Positions 1 through 6,898 are shown, counted from the first letter of the stretch. The stretch is 27,343 bases of DNA from an uncultured Candidatus Saccharibacteria bacterium (GCA_937996675.1 CALKUN010000122.1:1-27343), one strand, 5' to 3'. Numbers and translations are program-made. The notes: generated from the sequence alone by a model not told the origin.

Positions 1-529
1 GGTAGTGAGTGGTGATCTCGTCGTGACAAATGCCCATGTCATATCTGGCATTGCTTCACCTACCATTGTCGAAGCCGGTCGAACCTATGCAGCTACGCCC
101 ATTTATTTCAATCCAGACCTAGACATCGCGGTACTTAATGCCAAGGGACTCAACCTCCCAGCACTGCCCCTCCACGAGCCTCTTCTCAAGGACGGGTCGT
201 CTGGGGCCATCATTGGATTCCCTGGAGGCGGAAAAGAAATAGCGAGTGCGAGTGTCGTTATCGACCATGTCGTGGCTGTCGGTCGCAATATTTATAACCG
301 CGGACGCATCCAGCGCCAGATCTATGAGATTGCTGCCGATGTGCAGCAGGGTGATTCGGGTGGTCCGCTGATCGATGAGAATGGCGCAGTGGCCGGCATC
401 ATCTTCGCGAAATCCGTCAGCCAGGCCAACATCGGCTACGCCATCACCATGCCACAAGCACTCCCGAGCATTCGCGCTGCCGAGAGCAGCCGCACTGCCG
501 TATCGACCGGTCGCTGTAGCGCTGAATAA
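1..529 (+). CDS. Trypsin-like serine protease, C-terminal part (5' end outside window)
   Basis: This is the catalytic domain of a chymotrypsin-fold (S1C-type) protease, open from the first base (reading frame from position 2). The whole triad is visible, counting from the GTG at 5: His11 in TNAHV, Asp40 in NPDLDIAVL and Ser118 in QQGDSGGPL. The stretch GFPGGG and the overall spacing recall MarP/HtrA-like periplasmic proteases, which often carry membrane segments N-terminal to this domain; those would lie outside the window. No PDZ domain follows: the protein ends about 55 residues after the active serine. The GTG at position 5 is probably not the start, because trypsin folds need a strand and an oxyanion-hole region before the His. 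Function is inferred: envelope protein processing or quality control. Confidence 0.85.
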   Translation, partial: VVSGDLVVTNAHVISGIASPTIVEAGRTYAATPIYFNPDLDIAVLNAKGLNLPALPLHEPLLKDGSSGAIIGFPGGGKEIASASVVIDHVVAVGRNIYNRGRIQRQIYEIAADVQQGDSGGPLIDENGAVAGIIFAKSVSQANIGYAITMPQALPSIRAAESSRTAVSTGRCSAE

Positions 530-544
530 AAAATCGGCCACGCC

Positions 545-567
545 TACCCAGGGACAAGCCCTGGGTA
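545..567 (-). terminator. Hairpin after the small minus-strand gene
   Basis: A perfect 9-bp inverted repeat (TACCCAGGG / CCCTGGGTA, 5-nt loop) lies just after the stop of the minus-strand gene at 590-790. On the minus strand a T6 run follows, but 14 or so bases later, so termination is plausible rather than certain. It also sits 16 bases after the protease stop on the plus strand, where no T-run follows. Confidence 0.4.
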
Positions 568-589
568 AACGAGCCAACTGACGAACCGA

Positions 590-790
590 CTAGGAGACGA
601 GTGTGGTCGGGCGAATCCCGGGGATTTCCGAGATATCGGCCACGACCATGTCGCCACACGCCAAGCTGCGTCCGGGTGGCGGGACGACGAAGTACGTCCT
701 ATCCGCGACCCTGATCTCAGCGATGCGGCAACGTCGACCGGAAGAATTTTGCCGGTACGACACTCCACAGACAAAACCACGTGCTTTCAT
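590..790 (-). CDS. Small protein of unknown function (66 aa)
   Basis: I do not recognise this protein. It is accepted as a gene because the ATG at 790 is preceded by a textbook ribosome binding site (GGAGGGG, 3 nt before the ATG on the minus strand) and the stop is followed by a strong hairpin. The product is small, soluble and Arg-rich in its first half, with two isolated cysteines (Cys8 and Cys21, plus Cys45) and no membrane segment. The middle reads like a short beta-rich domain (RIAEIRVADRTYFVVPPPG). No clear -10/-35 pair is visible upstream. It converges on the protease gene. It could instead be a fortuitous ORF, but the Shine-Dalgarno site argues against that. Confidence 0.55.
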   Translation of the reverse strand: MKARGFVCGVSYRQNSSGRRCRIAEIRVADRTYFVVPPPGRSLACGDMVVADISEIPGIRPTTLVS

Positions 791-966
791 TTCCCCTCCA
801 ACTCACAAGCCGTTGTGTAATCACATACTGGGTTTGATTTTTGTAGTCCTTTCTTTTGTCTTGGTACTCCGCACATTTCTAATACGGTTGTTATGTTTAT
901 CGTAATCCTTCTTCGTCAACTTTTTGTTAGATATCTCACATTCGGCCAATATTGTCGCAATTTCAT

Positions 967-1012
967 TAAAAAAACTCATTCGCAAGAAGCTAGGTGCTTC
1001 TCGCGAATGAGT
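967..1012 (-). terminator. Intrinsic terminator of the 104-aa gene
   Basis: 17-bp arms at 974-990 and 996-1012 with one G-U pair and a 5-nt loop. On the minus strand they are followed by a T7 run. The hairpin begins 5 bases after the stop of the gene at 1017-1331. Confidence 0.9.
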
Positions 1013-1016
1013 GAGT

Positions 1017-1331
1017 TCAGCTGACAAACCGAGGTGCTTGGTCCAGACCGTAGAAAAAGTGCTCCCACCTGGACGCTGGCTCATAACTGATCTGCGGAAG
1101 GATGATTTCGCCACGGCGACCACCCGACACCATGTAAAGATGGTGGGTAGGCGGAGTCTCACACCTGAGACGAAGGCGGCGCAGGATGTCCTGCTTCGCA
1201 TCGCGGATGGCGCGAGCTTCTGTCGTGCATTCTTTCTGCCAGACCAATTTTGGTGGAGCGGCCGCATAGACCACCGAGTCACCCACTTCATCCCCCTCCG
1301 GGTACTCAATCACTTCGAGACGATACATCAT
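1017..1331 (-). CDS. Small protein of unknown function (104 aa)
   Basis: Not recognised. It is a clearly organised single-gene unit: promoter TTGCAG-16 bp-TATAAT, a leader of about 34 nt, AGGAG six bases before ATGATG, and a terminator right after the stop. The protein starts MMYRLEVIEYPEGDEVGDSVVYAAAP, a pattern like a small antiparallel beta domain, followed by a basic helix (ARAIRDAKQDILRRLRLR, about residues 40-57) and a second beta-rich stretch. There is no signal peptide and no membrane segment, so it is likely cytoplasmic. The second Met (1328) is an alternative start. The tight SD-gene-terminator arrangement matches other orphan cassettes in this window. Confidence 0.7.
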   Translation of the reverse strand: MMYRLEVIEYPEGDEVGDSVVYAAAPPKLVWQKECTTEARAIRDAKQDILRRLRLRCETPPTHHLYMVSGGRRGEIILPQISYEPASRWEHFFYGLDQAPRFVS

Positions 1332-1371
1332 GTCTTACTCCTGTCGAGTATTCAATCGAAAGATAGGCGCT

Positions 1372-1399
1372 ATTATACAACTATTTGTATGCACTGCAA
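1372..1399 (-). promoter_or_regulatory. Promoter of the 104-aa gene
   Basis: Minus strand TTGCAG (1394-1399), 16-bp spacer, TATAAT (1372-1377). The predicted transcript start is near 1365, about 34 nt before the ATG. Confidence 0.75.
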
Positions 1400-1413
1400 G
1401 ATACACCTCCTAA

Positions 1414-1442
1414 TTGACGCTTCTCACTCCTTATGTTAAGAT
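1414..1442 (+). promoter_or_regulatory. Promoter of the DEAD-box helicase
   Basis: TTGACG (1414-1419), 17-bp spacer ending in TATGT, TAAGAT (1437-1442): an extended -10. The predicted start near 1449 leaves a leader of about 166 nt. It is divergent from the promoter at 1372-1399. Confidence 0.75.
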
Positions 1443-1480
1443 GTATATATTGTTTCTCAATGAATCCGGGTTTGGTTAGT

Positions 1481-1547
1481 GGTCTTCTGACTTTAAACAG
1501 AAGAACCGTGTAGAAAATTCACTCGATTTCATGACGCAGCAATCGAG
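1481..1547 (+). promoter_or_regulatory. Two hairpins in the helicase 5' leader
   Basis: First hairpin: GGTCTTCTG (1481-1489) with CAGAAGAACC (1498-1507), one bulge. Second: CTCGATT (1522-1528) with AATCGAG (1541-1547), perfect. Neither is followed by a T-run, so they are not terminators. They lie inside the predicted leader. RNA-helicase genes in other bacteria often have long structured leaders used for cold or autogenous control; such a role here is inferred. Confidence 0.45.
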
Positions 1548-1614
1548 ATGAACCGACACCTATGGGTGCAACGGACGATCTACTATCACTACACCTAAAT
1601 AAGGATTCTTTTTT

Positions 1615-2829
1615 ATGCCCGGATATCCATCCCGACGGTCTTTTGGACCACGTAACTCTGGCGGCGGTTCAGGCCGTTCTGGCCAATCATTCCGACCAAG
1701 TGCCGGACGACGCGGACCTGCCAAACAGTACATCGACCCAGCTCGATTCGTACAGGCTGCTAAGCCAGTCACCGAAGAAGTCTACGAAGCTACTAATAAC
1801 TTTGCTGACTTCGCCCTCGATGACATCATCAAGCGAAACATCACAAACAAGGGTTATACTACCCCATCAAAGATCCAGGACATTTCCATTCCTTTTGGCC
1901 TCCTCGGACGTGACGTCGTAGGTATTGCCGACACCGGCTCAGGTAAGACGGTTGCCTTTGGTATCCCAATTATCCAAAAGCTCATTGCTGAGAAGTCTTC
2001 ACAGGCCCTCATCATTGCGCCGACTCGTGAGCTTGCTCACCAGATCGAAACCGAGCTCAAGTGGCTCTCACAAGGCACTGGTATGCGTAGCGTCCTGCTT
2101 ATTGGCGGTACACCAATGCACCCTCAGATCCGTGGCCTCCGCGACCGACCGAAGATCGTCATCGGTACACCAGGACGAATCAAGGACCACGTCATGCAGG
2201 GTAATCTCAAGCTCCAGTACTTCAATGCTGTTGTACTCGACGAAGTCGACCGCATGGTAGACATGGGATTCATCAATGACATTACGTTCCTCTTGAATGA
2301 ACTCGCTCCAAAGCGACAATCACTGTTCTTCTCAGCGACCATGGACTCTAAGCTCGACAACCTTGTGAACAGCTTCCTCACCGACCCTGAGCTCGTCTCA
2401 GTGAAGAGTGGCGAGACCAGCAACAACGTAGAGCAGTCTGTCGTCCGTCACGCCGATAGCGCTGACAAGATGCAGAAGCTCCACGACATCCTTCGCGATG
2501 AGAACCTCTCAAAAGCCCTTATCTTCGACGAGACCAAGCGAAGTGTCGAACGACTCATGCGCGAGCTCGAGAAGAGTGGCTTCAAAGTTGATGCCCTTCA
2601 CGGCGGCAAGAGTCAGAACCAGCGCCTCCGTGCGCTCAATAGGTTCCGTCGGAACGAGGTCAATATCCTGGTCGCTACAGATGTAGCTGCTCGAGGTATC
2701 GACGTCTCTGACATCACTCACGTGATCAACTTCACAACTCCGCAGACCTACGATGACTACGTACACCGTATTGGACGTGCGGGACGCGCAGGGCGAGCTG
2801 GGACAGCACTGACCTTCATCGGTCGATAA
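1615..2829 (+). CDS. DEAD-box ATP-dependent RNA helicase
   Basis: ATP-dependent RNA helicase that unwinds short RNA duplexes, probably in ribosome assembly or mRNA turnover in the cytoplasm. An Arg/Gly/Ser-rich tail (residues 1-37) precedes the two RecA domains. Motifs in order: Q motif with Gln88; motif I ADTGSGKT (105-112); Ia PTRELA (136-141); GG (164-165); Ib TPGR (185-188); motif II DEVD (209-212); motif III SAT (240-242); motif V ATDVAARGIDV; motif VI HRIGRAGRAG close to the C-terminus. Motif II is DEVD instead of the usual DEAD. The protein ends soon after motif VI, without the basic C-terminal tail of many family members, so the basic tail is N-terminal. Start chosen at 1615 because AAGGA lies 9 bases upstream. 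It is transcribed alone. Confidence 0.95.
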   Translation: MPGYPSRRSFGPRNSGGGSGRSGQSFRPSAGRRGPAKQYIDPARFVQAAKPVTEEVYEATNNFADFALDDIIKRNITNKGYTTPSKIQDISIPFGLLGRDVVGIADTGSGKTVAFGIPIIQKLIAEKSSQALIIAPTRELAHQIETELKWLSQGTGMRSVLLIGGTPMHPQIRGLRDRPKIVIGTPGRIKDHVMQGNLKLQYFNAVVLDEVDRMVDMGFINDITFLLNELAPKRQSLFFSATMDSKLDNLVNSFLTDPELVSVKSGETSNNVEQSVVRHADSADKMQKLHDILRDENLSKALIFDETKRSVERLMRELEKSGFKVDALHGGKSQNQRLRALNRFRRNEVNILVATDVAARGIDVSDITHVINFTTPQTYDDYVHRIGRAGRAGRAGTALTFIGR

Positions 2830-2853
2830 AGTCTCCCCCTAGAAAAGATAGGA

Positions 2854-2894
2854 CAAAATCAAAATCCCCGCCATGAGCGGGGATTTTGATTTTG
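2854..2894. terminator. Bidirectional terminator between helicase and tatA
   Basis: Perfect 18-bp arms (2854-2871 and 2877-2894) around the loop CATGA, with a GC core and A/T-rich outer arms. It gives a T-rich 3' side on both strands and serves two convergent genes. Confidence 0.9.
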
Positions 2895-2904
2895 TAAGGA
2901 GAGG

Positions 2905-3093
2905 CTATTCGTCTTCCTTCTTTGCGTCACTTTTCTTCGTGTCTTTCTTGTCGTCTTCAAAGCCCTTCTTCACTTCTTTGGTGAAGCCACCAATGCTACG
3001 TCCGAGCTCTGGAAGCTTAGCAGCCCCGAACAACAGCAACAGGATCAGTACGATGATGATAAGTTCCGGCAGGCCCAGTCCCAAGATTTCCAT
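2905..3093 (-). CDS. tatA: Twin-arginine translocase subunit TatA
   Basis: Pore-forming subunit of the Tat pathway, which exports folded proteins across the cytoplasmic membrane. The 62-residue protein has the family's layout: an N-terminal membrane helix (residues 7-23, LPELIIIVLILLLLFG), the hinge and amphipathic helix FGAAKLPELGRSIGG (22-36), and a short charged tail of Lys/Asp/Glu. GGGAG lies 9 bases before the ATG, and a TTGTTA-17-TAAGAT promoter is at 3124-3152. tatC lies 450 bases away on the other strand, and no tatB-like gene is visible, so this is probably a two-component TatAC system with a bifunctional TatA. Confidence 0.93.
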   Translation of the reverse strand: MEILGLGLPELIIIVLILLLLFGAAKLPELGRSIGGFTKEVKKGFEDDKKDTKKSDAKKEDE

Positions 3094-3123
3094 AAACTAT
3101 AACTCCCTCTTTTTCTTACTCTT

Positions 3124-3152
3124 ATCTTAGAATACCTAACCTGGAATAACAA
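3124..3152 (-). promoter_or_regulatory. Promoter of tatA
   Basis: Minus strand TTGTTA (3147-3152), 17-bp spacer, TAAGAT (3124-3129). The predicted start near 3117 gives a 23-nt leader carrying GGGAG. Confidence 0.55.
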
Positions 3153-3188
3153 GCCATTACCCTGGTGACGATTCTGACTGTTGCACAT

Positions 3189-3216
3189 TTGACATCGCTC
3201 GCCAGGAGCGTAAAAT
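3189..3216 (+). promoter_or_regulatory. Promoter of the Tat-signal gene and tatC
   Basis: TTGACA (3189-3194, consensus), 16-bp spacer, TAAAAT (3211-3216). The predicted start is near 3223, giving a leader of about 50 nt. Confidence 0.65.
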
Positions 3217-3274
3217 TATAAGTAATCATAAGTGTTATTGGCTCCAAAATACAAAGATAAACCGAGACAAAAGT

Positions 3275-3535
3275 ATGTTTTTTGATCACCAGACAGCTCT
3301 GCAGAATCTGTTAGCTCGCGATATGAATCGTCGAGAGTTTCTCCTCTATATGGGCGCCGCTATCATCGGGATAATCGGCATCTCAAGCCTTCTAGAGAAT
3401 CTCCTCCAACAAGACTCCAAGAGCGCCAAGTACTCTCAACCAACCGCCATCAAGGCGCCCGCATCATACGGCGGCGGCGGCTACTCCGAAGGAGCTGACT
3501 CCAAGCCTCGATCAGTGACTCAGGTAAGAGGTTGA
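3275..3535 (+). CDS. Small membrane protein with a twin-arginine signal (86 aa)
   Basis: No known family recognised. The N-terminal region carries a Tat-type signal, MNRREFLLYMGAAIIGIIGI (residues 17-36): Arg19-Arg20, then Phe22-Leu23, then a moderately hydrophobic helix. It fits the S/T-R-R-x-F-L-K consensus except Asn in place of Ser/Thr. After the helix comes a hydrophilic region ending in a Gly/Tyr/Ser-rich stretch (GGGGYSEG). There is no clear AxA signal-peptidase site, so it may stay anchored. Met17 (3323) is an alternative start that would put the RR at the very N-terminus; neither start has a strong Shine-Dalgarno site. It sits 4 bases upstream of tatC in one transcript, so it is probably a dedicated Tat substrate or an accessory part of the translocase. 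Confidence 0.75.
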   Translation: MFFDHQTALQNLLARDMNRREFLLYMGAAIIGIIGISSLLENLLQQDSKSAKYSQPTAIKAPASYGGGGYSEGADSKPRSVTQVRG

Positions 3536-3539
3536 TACT

Positions 3540-4520
3540 ATGAAAAAACGTAAACAATCTACTCCCGTACGCCCAGGCTCATTTGCTGCACATATCGAGG
3601 AACTACGTCGACGCATAACCGTTTGTGCGCTAGCTATGGCAGTTGGTTCGGGACTCGGCTGGGCACTCCAAGGACCGCTGACTCGCATCCTCACTAAGCC
3701 ACTCGGTGAAAAGCTCTACTACTCCAGCCCAACTGGTGGTCTCGACTTCCTCATGAGTCTCTGTATGTTCGCCGGTATCGTCATCTGTCTTCCCGTCGTC
3801 GTCTACAACCTCCTGAAGTTTATCGAGCCAGCCGGGAATGTGAAGCTCGCCCACCGCGGCACGCGCCAACTCATCTACTCGCTCCTACTCGCAGCAGCTG
3901 GTGTATCATTTGCTTACTTCATTAGTTTGCCAAGTGCACTCAACTTCCTGAAGAGCTTTGGCGGCTTGGGGATCGAGCCATTGATCTCCGCCAAGGAATA
4001 TATGACTTTCACCATGACCTACATATGTACGTTTGCAATTATCTTCCAGCTCCCACTCGTCATCTCATTCATCGACCGAATCAAGCCAATGGGCCCAGGC
4101 AAACTCTTCAGCAAACAGCGCTGGGTGATCGTAGCCAGCTTCATCATCGCGGCTTTTGCCACCCCAACAGCCGACCCGATCAATCAAGCAATTATGGCTG
4201 CTCCGCTTATCATCCTCTTCAATGTCAGCGTGGTTGTAGTCTGGGCGCAAAGCCTCTCTAGGAAGCGTAAGGCCAAGCGCGCTGCAGTTCATATCGTAGC
4301 GGCCGCTCATGCATCTGATCAGATCGACCTCCCGATAGCAGTCCGAGTAGCTACGCCCGTTCGTGCGATCAAGGTCGAGTCTGCACCACGCCGACCGCTG
4401 TTTGGCGCGCTACCAAACCTCCGTCACACCACCGATCCATCACTCCTCACCGTACAAGATGAATCTGGACACCGCCGCCCGTTGATGCAAGACGTCATCC
4501 TTCCTCAGCAAACAGCTTGA
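3540..4520 (+). CDS. tatC: Twin-arginine translocase subunit TatC with C-terminal extension
   Basis: Membrane receptor of the Tat pathway, which binds the RR signal peptide. The N-terminal cytoplasmic motif FAAHIEELRRR (residues 15-25) contains the Glu and Arg known to contact the signal peptide. Six membrane helices follow over roughly residues 27-240, with the conserved first periplasmic loop ending in the KFIEPAG region. The last 85 or so residues are an unusual basic/Pro-rich cytoplasmic extension (from about RKRKAKRAAVH onward) that typical TatC proteins of 240-260 residues lack. AGAGG lies 8 bases before the ATG. The upstream Tat-signal gene ends 4 bases before this start, and tatA is nearby on the other strand. 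Confidence 0.93.
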   Translation: MKKRKQSTPVRPGSFAAHIEELRRRITVCALAMAVGSGLGWALQGPLTRILTKPLGEKLYYSSPTGGLDFLMSLCMFAGIVICLPVVVYNLLKFIEPAGNVKLAHRGTRQLIYSLLLAAAGVSFAYFISLPSALNFLKSFGGLGIEPLISAKEYMTFTMTYICTFAIIFQLPLVISFIDRIKPMGPGKLFSKQRWVIVASFIIAAFATPTADPINQAIMAAPLIILFNVSVVVVWAQSLSRKRKAKRAAVHIVAAAHASDQIDLPIAVRVATPVRAIKVESAPRRPLFGALPNLRHTTDPSLLTVQDESGHRRPLMQDVILPQQTA

Positions 4521-4547
4521 GCTCTATCTCACCCGATCAAATAAGAC

Positions 4548-4553
4548 TATACT
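4548..4553 (+). promoter_or_regulatory. -10 box of the 130-aa membrane protein gene
   Basis: TATACT ends 9 bases before the ATG at 4563. The predicted transcript start near 4560 would leave a leader of about 3 nt, so the mRNA should be practically leaderless. No Shine-Dalgarno site is present. Confidence 0.5.
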
Positions 4554-4562
4554 AAGCATAAT

Positions 4563-4955
4563 ATGGCCACCAAAACCCCTATCCCAAAGTACGTTCCCGG
4601 AGTCTGCAATATTGGCCGAGCTGAGATCACCCAGCGTAATCGTGTCGGAATGGTCGGCCTCATTACCACCGTTATCCTCTGGGCAGGCCTAGTCTATCTT
4701 CAAGCTCCGCACTGGCTCCGTTTCGTCGTGAGCATCCCTGCTGCAATCGGTGCCGTTGGATACATTCAAGCCTCTCTTCACTTTTGTGCTGCCTTTGGAA
4801 TCCAAGGCGTCTTCAATCTAGACAAGGAAGCTGGCAAAACTGATACTATCCAGCAGGCTGAGTTTCGCAACCAAGACCGTACCAAAGCCATCAAGATCCT
4901 CCTTGCTTCAATAGCCATTGGCCTTGCAGTCGGATTCGTCGCAGCTACAATCTAA
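4563..4955 (+). CDS. Conserved small membrane protein (130 aa)
   Basis: Integral membrane protein with about three helices (roughly residues 28-46, 52-82 and 109-129). Two cysteines sit in distinctive contexts: VCNIGRAEI (Cys15) before the first helix and HFCAAFGIQGVFN (about residues 73-85) at the end of the second. I believe this Cys-Asn-Ile-Gly / FCAAFG-GVFN layout belongs to an uncharacterised family found in several phyla, but I cannot name it. The two cysteines might form a disulphide or bind a ligand; that is speculation. It lies 42 bases after tatC but has its own -10 box and should be read from a leaderless mRNA. Confidence 0.75.
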   Translation: MATKTPIPKYVPGVCNIGRAEITQRNRVGMVGLITTVILWAGLVYLQAPHWLRFVVSIPAAIGAVGYIQASLHFCAAFGIQGVFNLDKEAGKTDTIQQAEFRNQDRTKAIKILLASIAIGLAVGFVAATI

Positions 4956-4975
4956 ATACTTGATCCTGCTTATGT

Positions 4976-4981
4976 TAGAAT
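4976..4981 (+). promoter_or_regulatory. Extended -10 box of the 53-aa gene
   Basis: TATGT directly precedes TAGAAT (4976-4981), the same TG-containing extended -10 seen before the helicase and other genes here. No convincing -35 box. The leader is about 47 nt and includes AAGGA. Confidence 0.5.
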
Positions 4982-5034
4982 ATGGGCATTACTGCTCCGT
5001 GCGCAGGTAACCATCAACCAATAAGGATATAAGT

Positions 5035-5196
5035 ATGGCTACGCCAAAACGATCTCAACGCAAATCATCATTCAAATTGCCTCTCAACATTGATCGTCGC
5101 CATTACAACTCTTTTCTCGCTGGATTGATCGGCTTACTCGTCATCGTTGCTGGATATATGGCTGCACAGGCTTTTGCCGCTGTTGCAACACCATAG
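5035..5196 (+). CDS. 53-residue single-span membrane protein
   Basis: A short gene with AAGGA 7 bases before the ATG. The product has a basic Ser/Lys/Arg-rich N-terminal half (MATPKRSQRKSSFKLPL), then one hydrophobic helix (about residues 27-47: FLAGLIGLLVIVAGYMAAQA) and a tiny C-terminal tail. Topology is likely N-in. It has no recognisable family. The layout (basic head, single helix ending in AQAFAAVA) also resembles an uncleaved or minimal secretion signal. It has its own promoter and stands alone before the GC-rich deacetylase region. Confidence 0.6.
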   Translation: MATPKRSQRKSSFKLPLNIDRRHYNSFLAGLIGLLVIVAGYMAAQAFAAVATP

Positions 5197-5302
5197 TACG
5201 AAGAGCCTTGAGGAAACCATCCAGCATATAGGAGGTCTTGATCCAAGAGAATTTGATACCTTTTTAAATTCATACCTCTTATGAATTACCACCTCAAAAC
5301 TC

Positions 5303-5331
5303 TTGCTTTTTACTCTGTTTTATGTTAATAT
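5303..5331 (+). promoter_or_regulatory. Promoter of the deacetylase gene
   Basis: TTGCTT (5303-5308), 17-bp spacer ending TATGT, TAATAT (5326-5331). It is AT-rich and of the same extended -10 type as other promoters in the window, whereas the gene it drives is very GC-rich. A 7-bp inverted repeat (ATTCATA / TATGAAT, 5268-5286) lies just upstream. Confidence 0.6.
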
Positions 5332-5372
5332 AATCAATCGTTTCCACCCACGACAGAAAGCACCTCAATCAA

Positions 5373-6767
5373 ATGAAGAACAATCTTCGATTCCGGACAG
5401 CCAAGCTGTTCGTCGCCGCAGGCATCGTGACCATGGTCGCAACCGCCTGCCCGCCGAACCCCGGCACCGTTCCGGACGACACCACATCCACCACCGTCAC
5501 CTCGACCGTCCCGGTCACCACGAGCACCGCCGCACCCGTCACCACGACGAGTACGACCATCGCTCCCACGACCACGACGAGCACCACCACGGTGCCCGCC
5601 ACGACGACCACGACGACGATCCCCACGCCGCCGGCGACCAACCTGATCCCCAACCCGGGCTTCCAGCTCGGCAGCGGCAACCTGATCACGAGCTGGTCGG
5701 ACGGCTCATGGGGCACGTCGACACGAACCCTCACCGCCACCTCGGACGCAAGGTCCGGTGGTCGTGCGGCCAACGTCACGGTCTCCGGCTACACGGACGG
5801 TGACGCCAAGTGGGCCTTCATGCCCATCAGCGTCACCCCCGGCGGGACGTACACGTACACGGACTGGTACAAGTCGACCACGACCACGTCACTCGACGTG
5901 GCCTACATCGACGCCACCGGCACCCCGACCTACGGAGGACTCGCCCAGCCGGCTGCGACCAGCACGTGGACGAAGACGACGGCAGTGATCACCATCCCGG
6001 CGAATGCCGTGAAGGTGGCCATCTACCACTCGATCTTCTCCAACGGCTCGATGCAGCTCGACGACACCAGCCTCACCGCCGGTGCCGAGAAGTTCAACCG
6101 TCCGCTCGTGTCCCTGCAGTTCGACGACAGCTACAAGAGCGCCGCCATCGGACAGCAGATCGTCAAGAGCTTCGGCTGGAACGCGATGCAGAACGTCGTC
6201 ACCGGCGAGATCACGCGTTCCCCTCACGACCCGGACTACATGACGGCGGCAGACATCACCTCCTGGACCTCCCAGGGTGGCACCATCGGGTGTCACACGG
6301 TGTCGCATCCGGACCTGACAACCAAGGACGTGCCGACGATCACCTCCGAGTTGACCAACTGCAAGAACTACCTGACGACCCTCACGGGGAAGCCGGTCAC
6401 GCAGTTCGTCACGCCCGAGTGTGCATCCGACGCTCGAGTGGTGGCCATCGCCAAGACGTTGTTCGAAAGCCTGCGCAACTGCGCATCGCCGACGAACTTC
6501 AAGACGGGCTTCGATGCCTTCAACCTCCAGTCGATCAACGTGCTCAGCACGACGACCGACGCCGAGCTGATCGCCATCCTCGCGGCCGCCAAGGCCAACA
6601 ACGGATGGGTGATCATCGTCTACCACATGGTCGACGCCAGCAGCTCCGACGCCTACAGCGTCACCTCTGCGACGCTCACTCGTCACATGCAGATCATCAA
6701 GAACAGCGGCGTCGCCGTTGTCGACTCGGCCAGCGCGCTTCACGAAGTGCAGGCCCAGATCACCTGA
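5373..6767 (+). CDS. Secreted polysaccharide deacetylase with carbohydrate-binding-like domain
   Basis: Predicted extracellular NodB-fold esterase that removes acetyl groups from a glycan such as peptidoglycan, chitin or a capsule. Signal peptide residues 1-25 end in a lipobox-like VATAC (Cys26), so it may be a lipoprotein. A Thr/Pro-rich linker follows (about 30-88), then a beta-sandwich resembling carbohydrate-binding modules (NLIPNPGFQLGS onward, about 90-235), then the deacetylase domain from about 243. Metal and catalytic motifs are visible: LQFDDSY (usually TFDDG) and GCHTVSHPDL, giving the Asp-His-His metal triad; IVYHMVD lies near the end. The coding sequence is far richer in G/C than its neighbours, with almost every third base G or C, which suggests transfer from a high-GC actinobacterium. 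No Shine-Dalgarno site precedes the ATG. Confidence 0.9.
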   Translation: MKNNLRFRTAKLFVAAGIVTMVATACPPNPGTVPDDTTSTTVTSTVPVTTSTAAPVTTTSTTIAPTTTTSTTTVPATTTTTTIPTPPATNLIPNPGFQLGSGNLITSWSDGSWGTSTRTLTATSDARSGGRAANVTVSGYTDGDAKWAFMPISVTPGGTYTYTDWYKSTTTTSLDVAYIDATGTPTYGGLAQPAATSTWTKTTAVITIPANAVKVAIYHSIFSNGSMQLDDTSLTAGAEKFNRPLVSLQFDDSYKSAAIGQQIVKSFGWNAMQNVVTGEITRSPHDPDYMTAADITSWTSQGGTIGCHTVSHPDLTTKDVPTITSELTNCKNYLTTLTGKPVTQFVTPECASDARVVAIAKTLFESLRNCASPTNFKTGFDAFNLQSINVLSTTTDAELIAILAAAKANNGWVIIVYHMVDASSSDAYSVTSATLTRHMQIIKNSGVAVVDSASALHEVQAQIT

Positions 6768-6778
6768 CCTAGGTCAGG
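6763..6778. repeat. 16-bp perfect palindrome over the deacetylase stop codon
   Basis: CCTGACCTAGGTCAGG is its own reverse complement and contains the TGA stop (6765-6767). Role unknown: it may be chance, part of termination, or a protein-binding site. Confidence 0.6.
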
Positions 6779-6791
6779 ACCCTCACCCACC

Positions 6792-6831
6792 GCGGCCGCC
6801 CCTCACCAGGGGCGGCCGCACTACTTTTTAT
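6792..6831 (+). terminator. GC-rich terminator after the deacetylase gene
   Basis: Perfect 12-bp arms GCGGCCGCCCCT (6792-6803) and AGGGGCGGCCGC (6808-6819) with loop CACC, then a weak T-run (CTACTTTTTA). The very high G/C matches the gene rather than the surroundings, so it may have been imported with it. Confidence 0.8.
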
Positions 6832-6898
6832 TGAAGTCTTGCGAGCTTTGCGGAGCTACTCCGGCCTGCTCTGAGTATTAATAGTTCAGTGCATACAG

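Noticed and set aside
821..1309. A 162-codon open frame on the minus strand
   Set aside because: It runs through the terminator at 967-1012 and overlaps the 104-aa gene, which has a promoter, SD and terminator; its composition is not protein-like.
5369..6772. Long open frames antisense to or out of frame with the deacetylase gene (up to 320 codons)
   Set aside because: High G/C removes stop codons; their translations are His/Arg/Asp-rich and lack protein-like patterns, while the chosen frame has a signal peptide and catalytic motifs.
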